A stretch of DNA of 64,000 bases from Ailanthus altissimus (taxonomy: Eukaryota; Streptophyta; Magnoliopsida; Sapindales; Simaroubaceae), in NCBI GenBank assembly GCA_946807835.1, contig OX327684.1, forward strand, positions 36,826,501 through 36,890,500. Direction: 5' to 3'. Under the pieces are notes generated by a model, which had not been told where the DNA came from, ran no database searches, and was given only the letters and a program-made list of their open reading frames with translations. Each line of letters begins with the position of its first letter. Position 1 is the first letter of the stretch. Both the position numbers and the translations under genes were made by a program. Of the stretch, positions 51,608 to 62,643 are shown in pieces.

Positions 51608-54188
51608 TCATACTCTGGTTACAAAGAGGTCAACGCCATGTCCAGGTTCCACAACCAATCTATACACAGGGGAATGGCGGTATTTGGGAGACATGGAGAA
51701 ACGGAATTTTGACAGAATGAGTGATAGAATCACCTTGAGTTCTGTCAGTGCAAATTGTTGGCCTACACATGTTCGAGGCCCCATTCCAAATGGCATATAA
51801 GCCTGTGGAATTTTACAAGCTATTGATATTCCATCTGCAAATCTTTCTGGATTGAACTGATGTGCAGCAGGCCCCCATAGATCAGGATCCTGTTGTAACA
51901 TTGCATTCGGTATCCGGATGCCCATCCCTTTAGGAATTACTATGTCTTTAAACTTAATATCTTGTAAGGCCTCTCTTGGAAGAAGCCCTACTGGCGGGTA
52001 TAGGCGCAGTGTCTCTTGAATCACCATAGTCAACTGCCAACAAAAATATGAAAATTATATTTAACTCACTCTCATTTAGAATAGAATTTCCAAAGAAAAG
52101 AAGTACTTGATGATTTTAAGACCAAATAATTTTTTTGTGTGATTTATACTGAACAAGTGAACTTCTAAAATGGTAAGCAGCACTACTTTCTTTATAAAAG
52201 TGAATAATGACATTTTGGAACTGCAACTTAATCAATTTATTAAATCACAGACCAAGGACTTTAACCCCTTTTAACTAGGCTGCTTTGTTGAAAATAGTCG
52301 TATATCCTTTTCCCATTATAGTTTTACTCGTGATGATTGTAAAAAACTTAAAAGATTACTAGACCAAAAGTGGAAAATACTTGTATGTGCTTTCTCCATT
52401 ATAGTTTTACTCATGATGATTGGAAAAAATTTAAAGACTACCAGAGCAAAAGTTGAAAGTACTTGTATATCCTTTTCCCATTATGGTTTTACTCATGATG
52501 ATTGGAAAAAACTTAAAAGACAACCAGACCAAAAGTTGAAAATACTTGTATATACTTTTCCCATATAGTTTTACTCATGATGATTGGAAAACACTTAAAG
52601 ACTATCAGACAAGAAGCTTGTAAGTAAATGGTAGTTACTTACAATTTTCAAGCTTGGAAGCATATCAGCAGCTGGAAGTCCTTGTTTACAAGTTTCTATC
52701 ACCTCAGCACGAACGCGCTCTTGCCATTCAGGATGAGCAGCCAACAAGAGCAATGCCCATGATGCCGTGATGGCAGATGTCTCATGACCAGCAAAGTATA
52801 TGGTCTTGCAATTGTCCACTATAAATTTGTCTGGAGAGATTTTTGATTGTAGTCCACTGTGTTCAGCATTACTTTTGGCACCCTCTAGTATCATTTGTAA
52901 GAGATCCTTTTCATAGGAAGCCTCTACTCGTTGTTTTACCAGTTTTAGAATCATCGAATTAATCTCTTTTTCTAATTTCCAGATCTCTCTATTGCTTTTG
53001 GTTGGTAAGTACCTTCAACAATAAGTCATTGGTTGAACTCTTGTACTTGTTTTAGACAAAACTTTCATTTTGAATGTAAACCATTAATGAATTTTGGTAA
53101 CATTAAAGTAATTGCTAATTACCTTAAGCCAGGTACACCAACCATTCCCTTGGACATGATTTTCTGCAAAGATCTGATCCTTGAGAATATCTCTTGCCCT
53201 GTCGAGTAACTGCTACCAAAACAAGCTCTTGAAATTATATCCGCAGCCAAACTTCTCAAGTCCGTATCAACTCTAATTTCTGCAGTTCCACCCTCACTTT
53301 CAATCCTACTCTCCCAAGACCCTAGCAATGATGTTGTAGATTCCACCATCAACTTCACCATACCCTTCATTGTTTTTTAAAAGAAAAAGATCGCATAAGT
53401 GCTAATCAACTGAATATTCTCAATTAATTAAGCTACTTAACTGATAGATACCAGTACAACCACACTACAATGCATTTTTAATAAGACTATTATTCCAACT
53501 TCTTGTGCAGAAATACATTTTGAACTAACAGCAAATTCATAGCAAAAGGGAATAACTTATGGGAGAATTACCTTGACTTTATCAAGGTAGAATTCAGGAG
53601 CAATGATCTTCCTCTGATGAGCCCAAAGTAGACCACTTGAGGATATAATGCCATTACCCAGAATAGGCCCGCGTTCTTTGGAATGGTAAGAAGGCTTCCC
53701 TAAATTCAAAGATGTGCACAGGCTCAATTCCTTCACCATCTCAATATCTGTTACGCATAACGCTTGTATATTCCCAGTTGAAAATACAAACGTTGGTCCT
53801 GCCACCAAGAAGCATATATAATCGAGTCAGAAAACAAAACAAATTTAATTATGAAGACATTTTCCGATAGAGAAGGGGTAGTACCATATTCATTTCTCCA
53901 CTTTTCCACAAATGGGAAGACAGTTGATGGCCAATCATGATCAAGACAAAGACTAGGTTTGCCTTGGTCTTTTTGAGTAACTGACAGGCTTTGCATCTTC
54001 TTAATTTCAGGGGTGTTCCCCAGGAGAAAAGAAGGAGAAGGTCCTCTAATTCCTTGCTTTTCCAATTTTGATCTCAGAATTTTTGGTTTCACAAACAACA
54101 CATTATATAGATAGAAAAACAAACCCACAAGCACACTCACCACCATTGACAGTACCATCTTCGCCATCAAACTTGCCTCTGCAGCCAT
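51608..54188 (-). CDS. Cytochrome P450, CYP714-like, copy 3 (intact)
   Basis: Five exons on the minus strand: 53885-54188, 53572-53798, 53123-53364, 52643-53012 and 51608-52033, 522 residues in one consistent frame. N-terminal anchor (MVLSMVVSVLVGLFFYLYNVLF), GIRGPSPSFLLGN, AGHETSA in exon 4, ETLR K-helix, NPERF and heme loop PFGMGPRTCVGQ with Cys near 470. Exons 2 and 3 have exactly the same length as in copy 2 (227 and 242 bp), and the two are close relatives. An ER-bound monooxygenase of the CYP714 type; gibberellin- or triterpenoid-directed activity is known for the family, and the substrate is not readable here. Intron 4 contains a minisatellite. The start MAAEASLMAK is shared with copy 2 (MAAEPSLMTK). 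Confidence 0.9.
52298..52615 (-). repeat. Minisatellite of about 80 bp, four units, in intron 4 of P450 copy 3
   Basis: Four imperfect units, each with CCATTATAGTTTTACTCATG, GATGATTGGAAAA, ACTTAAA, CCAAAAGT and AATACTTGTATAT. It lies fully within the intron. Confidence 0.8.
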
Positions 54189-55261
54189 TCTTTCTCTTCT
54201 TGTTTTCTGTATTATGTGTTTAAATGCACAGATGACCGTACTAAGAAAAATTGTAAACCCTACTCACGATTCACGGCAAGTCAACCTCTTTAAAGCTTGG
54301 CTCTGCCGTCATTCTTTAATGTCTGCAGCCAGTCTTTAAGGTCGTCGAATCTGTTTAATAAAAACGTTATGACAAAGGAAAAGGGCAAAATCGATACCCC
54401 TGACTTAATGAAAATAAAAAAGGTAAAATTAACTTATACTTTTAGAATAAAAATGTCTCTAAATTAATGGAAATGTGCGAATTACAGCGCATTAGGGAAT
54501 TAAGTGTCTATTTAGTTAAGAGTTTTTTATCGATTAAAAAAAAATTTAACGATAAAATTTTTCTATTATTTTTTTATAATGTTCAATTGTAATTAAAAAA
54601 AATTAAAAATAAAAAAATAATAATTTTTTTTTATTTACAAAAATTTAAATTCTAAATTTTTGAAAATAGAATTTTTAAAATTTTTTGAATATAATATAAT
54701 GTTACATATATTATAATAATATTTTTTATTTTTATATTATAACCTTAAAAATAATAAATTATATTCAACTAATATTTTTTTTTAAAGTCATCAAATTTCA
54801 AAATCTCTATATCTTTAAATTATCATATTTTTATAAAAATTTATTAAAATTTTTTATTAATTATTTTATTTTTTAAATAAAATTTTTTTATATTATTTTT
54901 AATTTTTATATCCAACACAATAAATTATATTAATTCATTGATTATTATGTATTAATTTTAATTGATTATTGTATTTTACAAATTTAAATTTGAGAAAATA
55001 TATAATAAATTTTAATTTATATATAAAAAATATTAAATTACTTAAAATTTGAATATAAATATTATTAAGTATTATTTTTCGTAATTTAATAACAAGTAAG
55101 CATTTTTAATAATATATAATTAAATAATTTAGTACTTAAAAATAATTTTTTTAATTTATAACTAAAAAATTAATAACTTTTTTATGAAAAAAATTTACAA
55201 ATCCTAAAAGTTTAAGTATCATTTTCGCATAAATTTATTTAATCTACTTCCAATAATTAGT
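54189..55261. other. Intergenic AT-rich DNA upstream of P450 copy 3
   Basis: The first ~170 bp (54189-54358) is the copy 3 promoter and matches 55398-55545. The rest is extremely AT-rich with A/T runs and no coding signal. Confidence 0.55.
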
Positions 55262-55545
55262 GCTTTATAGTTTTGATCTTAGAATTTATAGTATCACAAA
55301 CAACGCATAATAAAGATAGAAAAACAAACCCACGAGCATGCTCACCGCCATTGACAATACCATATTCGCCATCAAACTTGGCTCCGCATCCAATCCTTTT
55401 CTTTTTGTCTTCTGTATTATGTGTTTAAATGCACATGTGGCTATAATAAAAAAATTTGTAAACCCCATCACGATTCACGGAAAGTCAAACTCGTTAAAGC
55501 TTGGCTCTGTAACCATTCTTTAATATCGTCGAATCTGACCTCACA
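55262..55545 (-). pseudogene. P450 exon-1 and promoter fragment (copy 4)
   Basis: On the minus strand 55262-55395 encodes AEPSLMANMVLSMAVSMLVGLFFYLYYALF, the membrane anchor of the copy 2/3 type. It then breaks off before the proline-rich hinge. The start codon region reads LDAEPSL instead of MAAEPSL, so the ATG is gone. Bases 55398-55545 match the upstream DNA of copy 3 (AAATGCACA, CACGATTCACGG, TTAAAGCTTGGCTCTG, TCGTCGAATCTG). It is the remains of a tandem duplication; the other exons are absent. Confidence 0.8.
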
Positions 55546-58114
55546 TCTTTTATTTAAGAAATAAGATGTACAGATTCATAGGTTATGACATCAGAAAATG
55601 GCAAAAATTGATACATTTGAATAAATGCAAAAAATAGCAAAATCATCTTCTACTTTTAGAATAAAAATACCTCTGAATTAATGAAAATCTGTAAATTATA
55701 GTTAAACACAAATACAAACTAACGAATTAAATAATATAAAAATTAAGTTTAAATATTATTTTTATGGAGATTTATTTAATATACTTCTTTCAATAAAGTA
55801 TTAAAATTAATCGTGTTTAACTTTTATCAAAATAAATATAAAGATGGATGTTTATCCAAGTTATAATCTTAAGCAAAAACAAGTTTAAAATCACTAATAA
55901 GTATGAATTTATAGCTTTAATTTATCCCTTACTATTTTATTGAAATTATTAATCTCTTAATTAATTCATCAATAAAAAATTATTGGCTATATTCTAAACT
56001 CATTATAAGCTTCTGTCGATAGTCAAATCACTGTATTACACTTTAATAATTACTTCTATGTTTATGGTAATCTGAATATAATGCAATTCATTAAGAATAA
56101 GTATAATCATATTATACATATCATCTAGTTGCATATCTATCATATATGAAATTTATAATTGTTATCCTATGATCATGTATCAAATTATTATAAGTTAAAC
56201 ACATAAATTCATCTTTCAAGTTCATTATGATTCATTGAATAATTAATGTATTAGCTAAATAAAATGAATTAATCTAATTTATTGAGTTCTTAAACTAAGA
56301 GAGTCAATAAAATTTAACTATGCATTAAATTCAAAACTCTAACCCTATATCAAAATAATTTAGTTCATAATAAATCAAAGAGTATCGAAATAATTAATGA
56401 AAGACATTATGAACAATACCATAATAACATGAGAGAAAGGGAAATAGCACAAAGAGACATTTTGAATTGCTTCTTTCTTTCACTTAACTTGATTTACAAA
56501 TCTTGATTTTTAATTTTTAATTATTTACTTTGATCTCTTGTTTTATATTGTGTTTTTGTTTGTCTTATATTGCCTCTCATATTCTCTCTTTTTAGTTGTG
56601 AAAACGAGTATTTTTATAAATTTTTGTAACCCTGTAGACACGAGGCTTTAAATTTAAGTCGTATCAGAGTCTTAAAATTTGTTAAAAAAAATATTTTTAT
56701 AGATATTTGTAACTCTATGGATGTGAGGTTTCGAATTCAAATCGTATTAGAAGTCATGAAATAAAATAAAATTACTTAAAAAGACTTGAACTCAAAATTA
56801 TTGGCTCATAACTAAGTATCCTAACTATTACACTACAAAGCATTTCATTAATAATAATAATAAAAGGAACTATGTATGTATTTTAAAAATAGAATGATAA
56901 AATCATTGACTTAAGACCATCTATCCTTCTATTTATATAATAAAAGGACCTTATATGTGTATATACAATAAATAGACCTAGTATGTGTTAAGACTATCTA
57001 TTTTTATATACACAATAAAGGGCCCATGTATGCGTTTATAAAATAAAATGATAAAAATATTTTATTTATACAATAAAAAGACCATGTATGTGTCGAGATT
57101 ATCTATTTTTTAGATATATACAATAAAATGACCATATATGCGTTGTGTTTTTGAAATGAAATGATAAAAATATACACTTGGTAGGATTGAACCCAAGATA
57201 TTTAAGCAAAAATATAATACATTAACCATTAGGTTACAAATAATTTATTAATAATAAGTGTAGCTACCTTTTATATATACTATAAAAACTTATGAACAAT
57301 GAATAAAATAACTAAAATTTAAAATGAATAAAATAATAAAATAAAATAATTTAAAGTGAATTAAATAAATTAAATTTATTATAAAATTAAATAAATAAAA
57401 TTTAAAATGAATTAAATAAATTAAAATTGAATTCAATAATTAAAATTTAAAATAAATTAAATAAACTAAATTTAAATGAATTAAATAAACTAAATTTTAA
57501 ATTGAATTAAATAAACTAAAATTTAAAAGAACTAATAAATTAAATTTAGAATGAATTAAACAAATTAAATTAATTAAATAAATTAAATTAATTAAACAAT
57601 TTAAATTAATTAAATAAATTATATTTAAAATGAATTAAATAAATCAATATTAAAATAAATCAAATTAAACAAAATGCATTTAAAATGAATAAATAAATTT
57701 AATTTAAAATTAAATAAATCAATCAAATTTAAAATAAATTCGATAAATTAAATTAAATTAATTAATAAAATGAGTTCGGTGGCCATTTGATTGTTTTCCA
57801 AATTTTATAATTTTAATTTATTAAATTTATTTTTATTTAATTTACTTTGATTAATTTATTAATTTATTTTATTTTAAAATTTTATTATTTTTATTTATTA
57901 TTGAGATGTCTTTATAGTATATATAAAAAATAGTTATACTTATTGCCAATAAATTACTTGCAGTATAGTAGTTAAAGTATTAATTTTTTACTTAAATATT
58001 TTAGGTTTAAGTTATACCAAATGTATTTTTTTATCGTTTAATTTAAAAACATGCCCACCGAGTGCATATTTTTATCAATCTATTTTAAAACACGTATTAA
58101 AGACACATACATGA

Positions 58115-58155
<41 letters not shown>
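55546..58155. repeat. AT-rich spacer with degenerate minisatellites
   Basis: No gene. About 56880-57160 has degenerate tandem units around ATACAATAAAA(G)GACC(A/T)T..ATGTATG(C/T)G. About 57293-57770 consists of AATTAAATAAA / AAATTTAAAATGA words repeated many times. Phrases such as TTGAACCCAAGATATTTAAG (57187) also occur in altered form elsewhere in the spacer. Confidence 0.6.
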
Positions 58156-59013
58156 GGGATAAAGACATTTTTATCCTATGAGTTTGACCTAATTTTTAAT
58201 TTTATTTTACAGGTTTTAAAAAATTTAATTTTGTTCTAGTCCGTTAGTAAGATTATATTAACTTTAACTGAAAATCTCTTTTAACTGTACATTGACAAAT
58301 TTGCCCTTAAATATTATGTTAATTAAAAATGGTGATATGAATATATTATACAATGTACACATGTCAGTTATTAATTGGTTATTAAAAATAAAACAACACA
58401 TGACACGCTTTAATAGGTTCAAAATTTAATATTTATTTAAAAATTATTTTATAATTAAAATAAATAAAAGTGAACTACAAAAACCGACGACTACCGTCGC
58501 TGGCCACCACCAGTTGTTAGATTTCAATAACGAAAATAAGTAAAATTTATATCATTGGATTCTATTTTTTTATATCTACATAATAGTAGAATTATTTTTA
58601 TCAAAATAAAATAAGAAGGTGGCTAAAAAATAGATCGAAAATAGAGTGAGGGTGGCGACCACTGCTGTTCGCTTTTTTTCTTCACTTTTGGCACATTTAC
58701 GATACACCGTTGATAAAAAAAAATCATACTATTGCGTAGATTGCAAAATTTTGAGTCGAATCACAATTGGTCACCGACAGTCGATCGACTACTAACAATA
58801 GCGACGACTGCTCTCTTTTTATTTATTTTATTACTTAAGTGACAAATCAATGGTTGACACGTGAATAAATTTGTGTAGAGTAACTTTTTTGCCCCCCCAG
58901 TGTTAAAATTAACGAAATTTTATTAACAAATTGTGAAAAAATTAATTTTTTTAAAATTTATGAAATAAAATTGAAAATTAAGTAAAACTCTTGGAACAAA
59001 AATATCTTTATCC
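58156..59013. mobile_element. Second small non-autonomous MULE (related ends)
   Basis: The left end GGGATAAAGACATTTTTATCC and the right end on the minus strand GGATAAAGATATTTTTGTTCC continue as inverted repeats for about 110 bp (CTAATTTTTAATTTTATTT / TTAATTTTCAATTTTATTT). The ends resemble those of the MULE in the COX23-like intron (GGGCAAAAGAC). Flanks TATAAATAA and TTATAAAAA are only a weak 9-bp match. A 30+ bp direct repeat (TTTTAAAACACGTATTAAAG..) lies outside it on both sides (~58083 and ~59076). Confidence 0.65.
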
Positions 59014-61105
59014 TTATAAAAAAATTGATAATTTTGAGTTAATATAATATTTAAAGCTTAATAGTAAATAAAGTATTTTAAAACACGTATTAAAGACACA
59101 TACATTATCCTACTAAGTGCATATTTTTAAACAGTCCCTTAATCAACAGTATTGACTCAATAAAGTAATTGTAGCTTAAAGGTATGTTTAGTTTTGAGTC
59201 ATCCCTTTATGTATATGTAAAAAATAGATAATCTTAAATTAATAAAGTATTTGTAACTTAATAGCTAAAATGCTTAATTTTGAGCTAATGATATTAAGTT
59301 CAAACCTCATTAAATAAATATTTTTATCATTTTATTTTAAATATATATTGAGATATTTTGATACTTTTTTTGATTTTAATCGTTAATGCATGTTTTCAAA
59401 TCCCACCAAATGCATGTGTTTATCATTTCGTTTTAAACATATATAAATATTTTGATACTTTCATCGATTTTGATCAGTTGATCGCTCCATCAAATATATA
59501 TTTTTATTATTTTATTTTAAATATAGATATAAGAGTATATTGATACTTAAATTAATTTTAACAATTAATTTAGACGAAATCTATCATCTATAGATGTTTG
59601 AATGACCATTTTAAAATGATAAGAGTGTGCACGAGACTTTTGCCAAACTTGAGGGTTTGTATATTTTTTTGCTTTATTTATTTACTGATCGTTTATGCAA
59701 GTTTGAAGCTTTTGAATTTTTTTTAAAAAAATAACCGCCACGTGCATAATCCTTCGGTATGCTTAAATGACCTTATTTGATTCAATAGTATATAATTAAA
59801 CGACGTGTTGTTTTATTAAGATGTCTAAGAGATCAGTGCAGTCGATCTGATTTTGATTTTGATTGTTGAATACAACACGTAAATATATGCTCGTTTATTT
59901 TTGGCAACTATTCTCAAGCTTGCTTATGGATAAGTTGGGCTAACTACATTGGGCCTATAATGGAAAAAGTCTAAACAGTTCACTCTATTTATAAAAACTT
60001 GTAGCTTTCAGAAATAGAATTAGGCCCAACGAAGAGAAATTAGACCCAGATAAGCTAGTCAACCCAAAATAAAAAGTGTGGCCCGACCTGATCATTTAAA
60101 GATCCGAAAAATGTAAAATAACGGGTTCAACAAAACGGTGAGGATTGAAATTGATAATATATGATTTTATGTATTTTCATTATTTAACAATTTTAATTAT
60201 TTTAAAATTCTTAAAACATTGTGATTGAGCGTAATCAAGAGTCTTGGCACAAAAGGATAAATATCCTTAATTCCTTAGTAAATCGATTAACAACACTTAC
60301 AAAGTATAATATAATTACATTATGATAAAATGAAAAATAATTATCTTATCATTATGCGTTTATCATATCTTCTAAGAATTTTCGACTCTATCATGTTTTT
60401 ATTATAAATAGGCAAACATAATCGCCATAATTTATTAAGAAAATTAAATACAATTACTTCTAGCATATTAAGATAAAAATGTATAGTCTATAATTTTCTT
60501 GTTTAAAACATTTTCATACATATTTTTTTATTTATAAGAGAAATATTGATTTTAGAAATACACACATCACGTATTTGTTAAAAAAAATATATTGACTTAG
60601 AGAAATATTAACTTAAATATCGGAACATATATATATATATATATATTTTACGTTATTGTTTTTCAAAATTCAATGTAAAGGAGAAGACAATAATTTTTTT
60701 CGAAGCTCCAACATTGGAGCTTTTATACACCATGCGAGCCCAAAAACTTTTCTGAAAAGAAGCTGAACCGACCATAAACTTTTATATAAGATCAAGACTG
60801 CATGCTTCTTCGATTATTGGCCGCTTTAATTCGACATCGTGAATTTCATATTGCCCAGCTGCATCAAAGGAAAAGCAAGATAAAGGGTCTTAAACCTAAG
60901 TTCTAAAGGATAATCAATCATTTCCACTCGTACTAAGCTAAGGATTAAAAATCTACTTTTTATCAACTGAATATAAGTTCCAACCTTCTCTCTTGTTTCT
61001 CGTGCAACGTAATTGTAGCGATTGATGCAATTTGCCTGCGAAAAGAAACTATGCAGAAAATTAATGTAAAAGAGATGTACGTCTTTCTAAATTGTATAAA
61101 ACTTT
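59014..61105. other. AT-rich intergenic region
   Basis: Loose repeats at 59290-59560 share TTTATCATTT(C/T)(G/A)TTTTAAA and ATATTTTGATACTTT. A TA microsatellite lies at ~60628-60650. The rest shows no gene. The last part would be 3' flank of the P450 wreck that follows. Confidence 0.45.
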
Positions 61106-62390
61106 TCACAATCGTCTTAGGGTGAGACGAACTCCATCGCCAGGCTGTGCCATACGACCAACCCAAAAGCAGGCGAGTGATGGTATGCTGGTGACAGCGA
61201 AAAGCAAAATTACGAAAGCATAAGAGACAGGATCATCTTCAAATCTGTCATGGCGAAATGTTGACCCACAAAAATTAACTCGAGACCCGACTCCAAATAG
61301 CATAAAAGCCTGTGGAATTTTGCAGGCCCCGAGGATTCTATCGGGCATCGGCAAATCTTTCCGGATTGAACTTGTGCGCAGCGCCCCCATAAATCAGTGT
61401 TTTGTTGTAGTGCTGGTATTGGAATTTGAATGTCCATGCCTTCACGAGTCACAATGCCTTTGAATTTAATGTCTTGCAATGCTCGTCTTATCACAAACAC
61501 TGCTGGCGGATACAGGCGTAATGTCTATTGAATAACCATGTAAGTTGCCAACATATAGAGTAACTTAAATCATTTGGTTGATCCGGGTCGTCTATTTATC
61601 CAGAAAGAAAATTAATAACATCAAACTCCGATTCTATATATGCTATATCTGCTCACCACTTTCATGCTTCGGAGCATATCAGCATCTGGAAGAGTACCAT
61701 CTTTCAAATTTTAAGAACTTCGGTACGAGTACGAGCTTGTCATTCTGGAAATGCATCTACCAACATCAAGCTCCAAGATGCAGTGATGGCAGTAGTTTCA
61801 TGACCAGCGAAGTATACATTCTTGCAATTATCCACTATAAATTTGTCTCGAGAGATCATATTTGATGAGGAAAGTTTACTGAAGGCACCAAAACTCTGAG
61901 CAGCCTCTAGTATCATTTGTAAAAGATCTTTCTCATATGGACCCTCCTCGATTATGTCCGCAGACAAAGCTTCTCAAATCATCGTCGATTCTTATATCAA
62001 CAGTGCAAGCTGCTCCCTCATTTTGAATTCTACTCTCCCAAGATATCAAGGTTTAGCTCGTAGCATCCACTATCAGTTTCATCATACCCTTTAAGACGGA
62101 ATGATCCCCGTGTATCATTCTCATTCGTAAATTTGGAATTCCAAAGTTTGATGAGATTAGCAAATGGAAGACAAGGTTGACTTTTTCAAGTTAGAATTCA
62201 GGGGCAACTGTCTTTCGTTGATGGGCCACTTGAAGACAAAATGCCTTGCCCAGAAGAGGCCTGCGGTCTTTGGACAGATAAGACGGCTTCCCTAAGCTTA
62301 AGGAAGTGCGGAGGCTAATCTCCTTCGCAATTTCTACATCAGTTGAATAAAACAAATACTGGGCCTGCCAGCCACCGAAAGTTTTTCCAC
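61106..62390 (-). pseudogene. Cytochrome P450, CYP714-like, copy 5 (old pseudogene)
   Basis: Order on the minus strand: exon-2 remnant at ~62190-62390 (DVEIAKEISLRTSLSLGKPSYLSKDRRPLLGKAF), exon 3 start ~61965-62090 (SWESRIQNEG..), exon 4 ~61660-61965 (EEGPYEKDLLQMILEAAQSFGAF.., AGHETTAITASWSLML) and exon 5 61106-61540. Exon 3 runs straight into exon 4: intron 3, the end of exon 3 and the start of exon 4 are deleted. The K-helix Glu codon is a TAG (61525-61527). The heme loop reads LFGVGSRVNFCG across a frame change, and several other shifts occur. Exon 1 is missing. It cannot encode a P450. Confidence 0.85.
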
Positions 62391-62643
62391 AATTTGTTTC
62401 AGTTTTAGCTAAATTGGAAAGTGAAAATGGAATGGATAAAAAATTGACTACAAGATCCAAATAAGAAACTTAAAAAAGATCGGTGCATCCACTAACGCGA
62501 GTTCTTGTCTGTTTTTGGATAATAATAACAATATAAAGCAAGTATTAAAACAGAGGAAAAGAGCAGCATCTCTGGTTTAATAATCATGGATTGGTTAATC
62601 ATTTAAACAGAATTATCATTAATCAGGTGAAAACTAAAAGTAA
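62391..62643. other. Spacer between the P450 wreck and the Copia fragment
   Basis: AT-rich; exon 1 of the P450 should be here but is not recognisable. Confidence 0.4.

Noticed and set aside
56770..57250. tRNA-derived SINE or tRNA gene suspected from phrases like TTGAACCCAAGA
   Set aside because: No A box/B box pair or cloverleaf could be built, and the phrases are scattered in AT-rich repeats.
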